A DNA stretch of 64,000 nt from Chitinophagaceae bacterium UBA7600 (lineage in GTDB: Bacteria; Bacteroidota; Bacteroidia; Chitinophagales; Chitinophagaceae). The DNA lies in NCBI GenBank assembly GCA_002478885.1, contig DLKC01000026.1, positions 138,299 to 202,298 of the forward strand, read 5' to 3'. The notes beneath the pieces were generated by a model. That model was not told where the DNA came from. It saw nothing but the letters and a program-made list of their open reading frames with translations, and did no database searches. How positions within the stretch are numbered: the first letter of the stretch is position 1; every line of letters begins with the position of its first letter. Both the position numbers and the translations under genes were made by a program. This document shows, one piece after another, positions 59,901-64,000 of this stretch.

Positions 59901-60308
59901 GTAGATACCTGAGCTGCATATATAAATATCTAGCCATCCGTCACTGTTTACATCGGCAAGTGTTACACCTGTGCACCACATGCCATCTTGTTTAAGACCA
60001 GAGCCTGAAGTAATATCATTGAATTTTAAATTGCCCTTATTGAGGTAAATACTGTTATTGCCCATATTCGAAGTGAATACAATATCGGCAAACCCATCGT
60101 TATTGAGATCTCCTGTTGCAACACCGCCGCCATTATAAAAATTTCGGTAGAGAAAACAATTGTCAGTGCTGTCATCGACTACTTTATTTTCAAACTTAAT
60201 TCCACTGTCGGTTTGTAACTCAAACAAGGTTTTATCATCATGCTGCGTTTCGTTACACGAACAGAAAATTATAAGAAATAAAAAGAAAATATTGATAACA
60301 GTTCTCAA
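57000..60308 (-). CDS. FG-GAP/VCBS-repeat lipoprotein with ASPIC/UnbV domain (copy 3)
   Basis: A 1102-residue lipoprotein (signal peptide with Cys at 16/18). Motifs: DLNNDGFAD, DVNSDGWLD, DYDMDGDLD, DINNDGYPD, DINNDGYLD, DADNDGFND, DLDNDGDLD, then ASPIC/UnbV (TLAIGSRIKVYAGKQI to VVVLWPNRTISSF), then DVNSDGLTD, DCDKDGDMD, DFDNDGDND, DMNGDGQND, DLNGDGKND, DFDGNGFTD, DVNNDGFVD. It differs from copies 1 and 2 in its first and second halves but shares the 7+module+7 layout. It is more like the 60558 protein, and the two form a tandem pair. Confidence 0.88.
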   Translation of the reverse strand: MRTVINIFFLFLIIFCSCNETQHDDKTLFELQTDSGIKFENKVVDDSTDNCFLYRNFYNGGGVATGDLNNDGFADIVFTSNMGNNSIYLNKGNLKFNDITSGSGLKQDGMWCTGVTLADVNSDGWLDIYICSSGIYSKGSRRNKLYINNHDLTFTEAAKQYGLDYSGYCTQATFFDYDMDGDLDCFIINNSPIPFGSLNYANMRDLPEKDWAVTANYKGGGNHLLRNDDLHYTEVTAEAGIHTSLISFGLGVSVSDINNDGYPDIYVGNDFIERDYLYINQKNGTFRDELEDHIQHTSMSSMSSDIADINNDGYLDIYTTDMLPADDYRLKTTGVFDNIDLYRSKIKLGFYYQYVKNCLQLNNGSGNFSEVANYSRVAATDWSWGSLMFDADNDGFNDIYVCNGINHDLSNLDFLDFFSNDAYQKMKQTGRQEDVYELLKRIPQTPLLNKAFKNSGNLRFEDAGLKWGFTQPSFSNAVSYADLDNDGDLDLVVNNENSPAFLYRNNANEITKNHFLSIVLAGTGKNTLAIGSRIKVYAGKQIFTREVMPTRGFQSSVDYKQVFGIGAVATVDSVVVLWPNRTISSFTDLKADTLHQISQAVDANKLIESTGAAPQTIFTFTGSNFDKHAEDDFVDFYYERNIPQMLSHQGPKAATGDVNSDGLTDIFICGAAGQAGQLYLQTVSGGFVKKDEKDFDRFAEFEETNALFFDCDKDGDMDLFIGSGGNNTMPSARELQHRLYKNDGHGNFTIDVAAFPANADNSSVVANCDFDNDGDNDLFVGSLSVPQLYGVTPKSHIYINDGKGHYSDLPQDKLNGLDSVGMVTSATWADMNGDGQNDLVVTGKWMSTRIYIYKNGRFEELKSNLNSLFGMWGGLAVTDLNGDGKNDIVLGNLGQNFYLYPTKENPVKIWINDFDGNGFTDKILTSYQQGKDMPVFLKHDMEEQIPSLKKKNLKHEDYAKRSIQDLFPQDILSKSFQKQINYTSSCVAVNNGKGDFVVKQLPSEVQFSCVSAVLCKDVNNDGFVDIVMAGNDFDFAPQLQRLDASYGNVLLNDGKGNFVSKSQQQSGLNIKGMVKDIQQLSVAGKNYLLFLRNNDKPVMMRY

Positions 60309-60369
60309 GCTAATTGGTATAAAGATTTGTTTATGATTTTTTATTGAACCAGCTGCTATTCATATGGCG

Positions 60370-60555
60370 GCTTTCGTTGTGTCACTCACTTGTACAATTA
60401 GTCCTTTCTTGAACAAAGACGGCAAAACACCAAAAGCCATTTGTTACAATAAGGCTTTGAGGATTTCCTTAATCCTCCTTTTTCGAATTGCATTCTACTG
60501 TACAAGTGTGCGACGCAACAGGGGCTCAATGCTTACACTCCAGCCTGGTACAAAA
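60370..60555. repeat. Inverted pair of dispersed repeats (cores 60376-60389 and 60508-60519)
   Basis: A variant-B reverse arm TTCGTTGTGTCACTCACTTG and a variant-A forward arm TACAAGTGTGCGACGCAACA, then CCAGCCTGGTACAAAAAAC. It fills the gap between the 57000 and 60558 genes. Confidence 0.8.
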
Positions 60556-60557
60556 AA

Positions 60558-63500
60558 CTATTTTCTATTTTTATTGATGCTGTACAAAGCAGGATAACCG
60601 TTATTCACAAGAAATAACAACTGCTGCTTTTGCGCATTTGAAAACAAGGCGATGTCGCGTACCACGCCGTTAACCATGAAACCCGATTGCTTTTGCTCAA
60701 CCCATGAAAAATTTCCTTTACCATCATTCAAAAGCAAATCACCAAAACTTGCGTCGAGCCGCTCGAATTGTGGCAAAAAACCATTCTCGTTACCGCCGAT
60801 AACAAGATCGGGGTGCCCGTCGCCGTTTACATCAACGGGCTGAATCGCATTTACCGAAGAAAGCTGCGCCATAGCAGGCAATTTGCTGATGATGAAATTA
60901 CCTTTTCCATCGTTGATCGCAACAATAGAAGCGCAATAATTAAAACTGTCGACCGTGCTTTGATTGATCGCGTCTGCCGGGAATAGTTCCTGTACAGATT
61001 TGACTGCAAACTGCTCGTGCCGCAGGCTCTGCTTTTTCAGGTAAGGAATTTGCTCTTCCATGTCGCGTTTGAGAAACACGGGCATATCTTTTCCCCCGAT
61101 TGTGCTGGTTAGAATTTTGTCGACATAGCCATTTTTGTCGAAGTCGTTCACAAATAACTTTACCGGTTCCTTTTCGCTTGGATGCAGGTAAAAATTTTCG
61201 CCAATGTTTCCAAGAACAACATCCATTTTACCATCACCATTCACATCAACAGCTTTTATTGTTTGCCACCATCCGTATAAATTTTGCAGATTGGTTCTTA
61301 GTTCTGTGAACCCATTTTTAAAGGAGAATATTCTTGGAGTCATCCACTCACCCGTAATAATAAGATCATCTGAGTTGTCGCCGTTAATATCTGCAAGCGC
61401 AGCACTTGTAACCATTCCGATGTTGCTGACTGCAGGGCAGATTGCTTTTGTTACATCTTTAAAATGTGCACTGCCGTCATTTAGGTATAAGGTGCTATTG
61501 GGCTTCATACCGTACACAGCGGGCTCGCTTCGGCCACCAATAAAAATATCCAGGTGGCCGTCGTGATTAAAATCCAAGGCAATTGCAGCTCCGGTATTCA
61601 CACCTTGTTTATTATTTTCGAAAGCGTCGACCTTTAAACTAAAGGTCCCGGTACCATCGTTAAGGAAAAGCCTGTTCTGCATTTGGCGGCTGTATGGTGG
61701 ATTATTGTTGCCACCAGGTCCTATTAAAAGGTCTGGATCAGAATCTCCATCCGCATCAAAAAATAGCAGTGCTTCGTCTTCAAAGTCGGCAAAAGGTTTA
61801 AATGCCGGTTCGTCTTTTTTAATGAAAGCGCCACCAGGTCGCTGAAGGTAGATTTGCCCTGAATGACCAGGTGTGCCTGCAATATAAACATCAACTAAAC
61901 CATCTTTATTTACATCAGCGGTCGCAGCTTTTGGCCCCTCTCTTGAAAGCATTTTAGGCAATGCACGTTCGTAGTAAAAGTCTGTAAAATCATCTTCTGT
62001 ATGTTTCTCAAAAACCGAAGATGTGCTGTCGAAATAAGTTGCCAAGACACTTTCTGACGCCGCTGATTGCTGTTTTGCATCTGCTCCTGATTGGGTGAGA
62101 TAGACTGTTGTATTTATTGTGGGATTTAAAACACTGCTCACTGTTCGATTAGGCCACGTTATTACCATCGAATCGATTTTGCCTATTTTGCCGAGACCAA
62201 TCACCTGTTTGTAATCAACCGACGATTGAAAACCTCTACAGGGAATAAGTTCACGTGTAAAAATTTGCTGCCCTGCAAATAGTTGAATTTTGCTACCGAT
62301 TGCATAAGTATTTATATCGTCGCCCTTAAGAGTTACAGACAAATAGTTATTCTTTGTTACCTCACGTGAGTTGTTCCTATAAACGAAAGAAGGGCCGTTT
62401 TCATTATTAATCACAAGATCGAGATCACCGTCGTTATCAAGATCGCCATAGGCTGCCCCGTTTGAAAAAGACTTTTGAGTGAAACCCCATGTTTCACCTA
62501 TGTCTATAAACCTGAGATCGCCATTATTCTTATAAACTTTGTTTAAGATAGGTGTCTTTGGGATTTTTTGAACAATTTCTTCCAGCTTGTCTTTTTGGCC
62601 TGTCAATACCATTTTCTGAAACACATCATTGGCAAAGAAATCCATAAAGTCAAGATCTGTAACATCCCGGTTTACGCCATTACAAACATATAAGTCGGTG
62701 TAGCCATCATTGTCTGCGTCGAACATCAATTCGCCCCAACTCCAGTCAGTTGCCGACACACCAGAATAATTTCCAATGTCAATAAATTTTCCATTCCTGT
62801 TATTTAACTGAAGGCAGTTCTTTACATACTGGTAATATAATCCTTCTCTTATTTTACTGTTGAAGAGATCAATATTGTCAAACGCGCCCATCGTTTTCAG
62901 CCGGTAATCGTCGCCGGGCAACATGTCAGTAGTAAAAAGATCTGGATAGCCATCGTTATTGATGTCAGCGATATCGGTGCCCATTGACGACATACTTGTA
63001 TGCTGAAAATAGCTTTCAAATTCATCTTTAAATGTGCCGTCCCTCTGGTTTATGTAGAGGTAGTCTCTTTCGTAGGAATCGTTTGAGACATAGACGTCCG
63101 GCCAACCATCGTTGTTAATATCACCAACAGAAACACCTAGCCCGAAGCTGATAAGGCTTCCATGGATGCCAGCCTCTTTTGTAATCTCTGTGAAATGACC
63201 ATTATCATTTTTGAACAGATGGTCGCCCCCGCCCTTTAAAAATTCCCCGACCTTCCATTGATCTTGGGGCTTGTCACGGTCAGCTATGTAGTTTAGCTGA
63301 TTTACCGGTATAGGACTGTTGTTGATCATGAAACAATCAAGGTCGCCATCGTTATCAAAATCAAAAAAAGATACTTGAGTTGAGTAGGCCGAAATGTCTA
63401 GTCCATATTGTTTTGCCGACTCTGTAAAAGTGAGATTGTGGTTATTAATAAAAAGTTGATTTCTGCGGTGACCTGTGCTCATGTGCCCGGAATTGCAAAC

Positions 63501-63905
63501 GTATATATCGAGCCAGCCATCGTTGTTTATATCTACGAAAAGCACTCCTGTGCTCCACATGCTATCCTGCTTAATGCCGCTTTTCGCGGTAATATCGTCA
63601 AACTGGAAATTGCCCTTGTTAAGGTATAGCTTATTATCGGCCATGTTTGATGTAAAAAAAACATCAGGAAGGCTATCGTTATTCAGGTCGCCAATTGCAA
63701 CGCCACCTCCGTTGTAAAAATTCCTGAACAGGAAACTATTATCAAATTCTTTATCTGCCACGTTATTTTCGAAATTGATCCCAGTCGCGGGCATCAGCGT
63801 AAACAACGCATCATTGTTTCGTACCGTGTCGCCTTTGCACGATGTTAACACAAGTATCGCAACAATACATGTGAGTGAAAGAAGGCGTGTTGATATGTTA
63901 TTCAT
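60558..63905 (-). CDS. FG-GAP/VCBS-repeat lipoprotein with ASPIC/UnbV domain (copy 4)
   Basis: A 1115-residue lipoprotein (lipobox LVLTSC, Cys23). Motifs: DLNNDSLPD, DINNDGWLD, DFDNDGDLD, DINNDGWPD, DINNDGYPD, DADNDGYTD, DLDNDGDLD, ASPIC/UnbV (TYAIGSKIQLFAGQQI to MVITWPNRTVSS), then DVNKDGLVD, DADGDSDPD, DFNHDGHLD, DINGDNSDD, DVNGDGKMD, DFDKNGYVD, DVNGDGHPD. Some motifs have the Gly or an Asp replaced (DGDSDPD, DNSDD), so calcium binding may be incomplete at those blades. It starts 95 bp before the window's end and is the tandem partner of copy 3. Confidence 0.88.
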   Translation of the reverse strand: MNNISTRLLSLTCIVAILVLTSCKGDTVRNNDALFTLMPATGINFENNVADKEFDNSFLFRNFYNGGGVAIGDLNNDSLPDVFFTSNMADNKLYLNKGNFQFDDITAKSGIKQDSMWSTGVLFVDINNDGWLDIYVCNSGHMSTGHRRNQLFINNHNLTFTESAKQYGLDISAYSTQVSFFDFDNDGDLDCFMINNSPIPVNQLNYIADRDKPQDQWKVGEFLKGGGDHLFKNDNGHFTEITKEAGIHGSLISFGLGVSVGDINNDGWPDVYVSNDSYERDYLYINQRDGTFKDEFESYFQHTSMSSMGTDIADINNDGYPDLFTTDMLPGDDYRLKTMGAFDNIDLFNSKIREGLYYQYVKNCLQLNNRNGKFIDIGNYSGVSATDWSWGELMFDADNDGYTDLYVCNGVNRDVTDLDFMDFFANDVFQKMVLTGQKDKLEEIVQKIPKTPILNKVYKNNGDLRFIDIGETWGFTQKSFSNGAAYGDLDNDGDLDLVINNENGPSFVYRNNSREVTKNNYLSVTLKGDDINTYAIGSKIQLFAGQQIFTRELIPCRGFQSSVDYKQVIGLGKIGKIDSMVITWPNRTVSSVLNPTINTTVYLTQSGADAKQQSAASESVLATYFDSTSSVFEKHTEDDFTDFYYERALPKMLSREGPKAATADVNKDGLVDVYIAGTPGHSGQIYLQRPGGAFIKKDEPAFKPFADFEDEALLFFDADGDSDPDLLIGPGGNNNPPYSRQMQNRLFLNDGTGTFSLKVDAFENNKQGVNTGAAIALDFNHDGHLDIFIGGRSEPAVYGMKPNSTLYLNDGSAHFKDVTKAICPAVSNIGMVTSAALADINGDNSDDLIITGEWMTPRIFSFKNGFTELRTNLQNLYGWWQTIKAVDVNGDGKMDVVLGNIGENFYLHPSEKEPVKLFVNDFDKNGYVDKILTSTIGGKDMPVFLKRDMEEQIPYLKKQSLRHEQFAVKSVQELFPADAINQSTVDSFNYCASIVAINDGKGNFIISKLPAMAQLSSVNAIQPVDVNGDGHPDLVIGGNENGFLPQFERLDASFGDLLLNDGKGNFSWVEQKQSGFMVNGVVRDIALFSNAQKQQLLFLVNNGYPALYSINKNRK

Positions 63906-63980
63906 GAAAAACGGTCTCAGATAAAATTCCGATAATATAGGCCTAAGATTTTGTCACCAGCAGGTTTAGCTATGTTCAAC

Positions 63981-64000
63981 TCCTGTTGCGTCGCACTCTT
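63981..64000 (-). repeat. Dispersed repeat, reverse copy at the window edge (core 63985-63996)
   Basis: CCTGTTGCGTCGCACTCTT, upstream of the 60558 gene; the element runs out of the window. Confidence 0.8.

Noticed and set aside
3671..64000. The repeated 12-mers as a CRISPR array
   Set aside because: The copies are scattered singly or in inverted pairs over 60 kb, on both strands, with no regular spacer length and no cas genes.

Overview
This window reads as a chromosomal segment of a Bacteroidota bacterium, most likely of the Chitinophagaceae. The evidence is the set of large TonB-dependent receptors with carboxypeptidase-like N-terminal modules, DUF4249 lipoproteins, a type IX secretion C-terminal domain, VCBS/FG-GAP lipoproteins with ASPIC/UnbV modules, a tail-specific protease of the Bacteroidota type, and promoter boxes that fit TAnnTTTG (a good TTG-N19-TAnnTTTG lies before the tRNA). 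The species is inferred, not demonstrated.

Layout. 1-3.6 kb: the end of an OmpA-family gene, a Prc/Tsp protease, tRNA-His and a DUF445 membrane protein. 3.7-8.9 kb: a TonB-dependent receptor, a tiny lipoprotein, and an ECF sigma factor overlapping a gene for a one-piece membrane anti-sigma-like/HtrA-like protease. 9.4-17.8 kb: housekeeping and metabolism (MFS transporter, GH37 trehalase, DUF3089 hydrolase, lipB, PLP enzyme, sugar nucleotidyltransferase, DoxX). 17.9-25.7 kb: a minus-strand block of two vanadium-haloperoxidase/PAP2 lipoproteins, two outer-membrane barrels and a FecA-like receptor. 25.9-34.4 kb: small exported proteins, a cyclophilin, a Kelch/T9SS protein, a NarL-type two-component pair and a GNAT acetyltransferase. 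34.6-42.9 kb: a five-gene minus-strand operon (small exported protein, STN-type TonB receptor, DUF4249, macroglobulin-like protein with a plug-like segment, second DUF4249). 43.2-47.3 kb: a GH65 hydrolase and a hybrid histidine kinase. 47.4-63.9 kb: a duplicated locus of two membrane-anchored SRPBCC/GyrI-like proteins and four giant lipoproteins, each with seven calcium-type FG-GAP motifs, an ASPIC/UnbV module and seven more motifs.

The gaps between genes carry about 27 copies of a short repeat whose core is GTGCGACGCAAC, or the variant GTGAGTGACACAAC. All copies are intergenic. Several form inverted pairs 70-180 bp across, and many are followed by a CCGGGC box and an A-run. This dispersed element, the 7+ASPIC+7 lipoprotein locus, the DUF4249/macroglobulin operon, the haloperoxidase/barrel block and the sigma-protease pair are the parts most worth follow-up.
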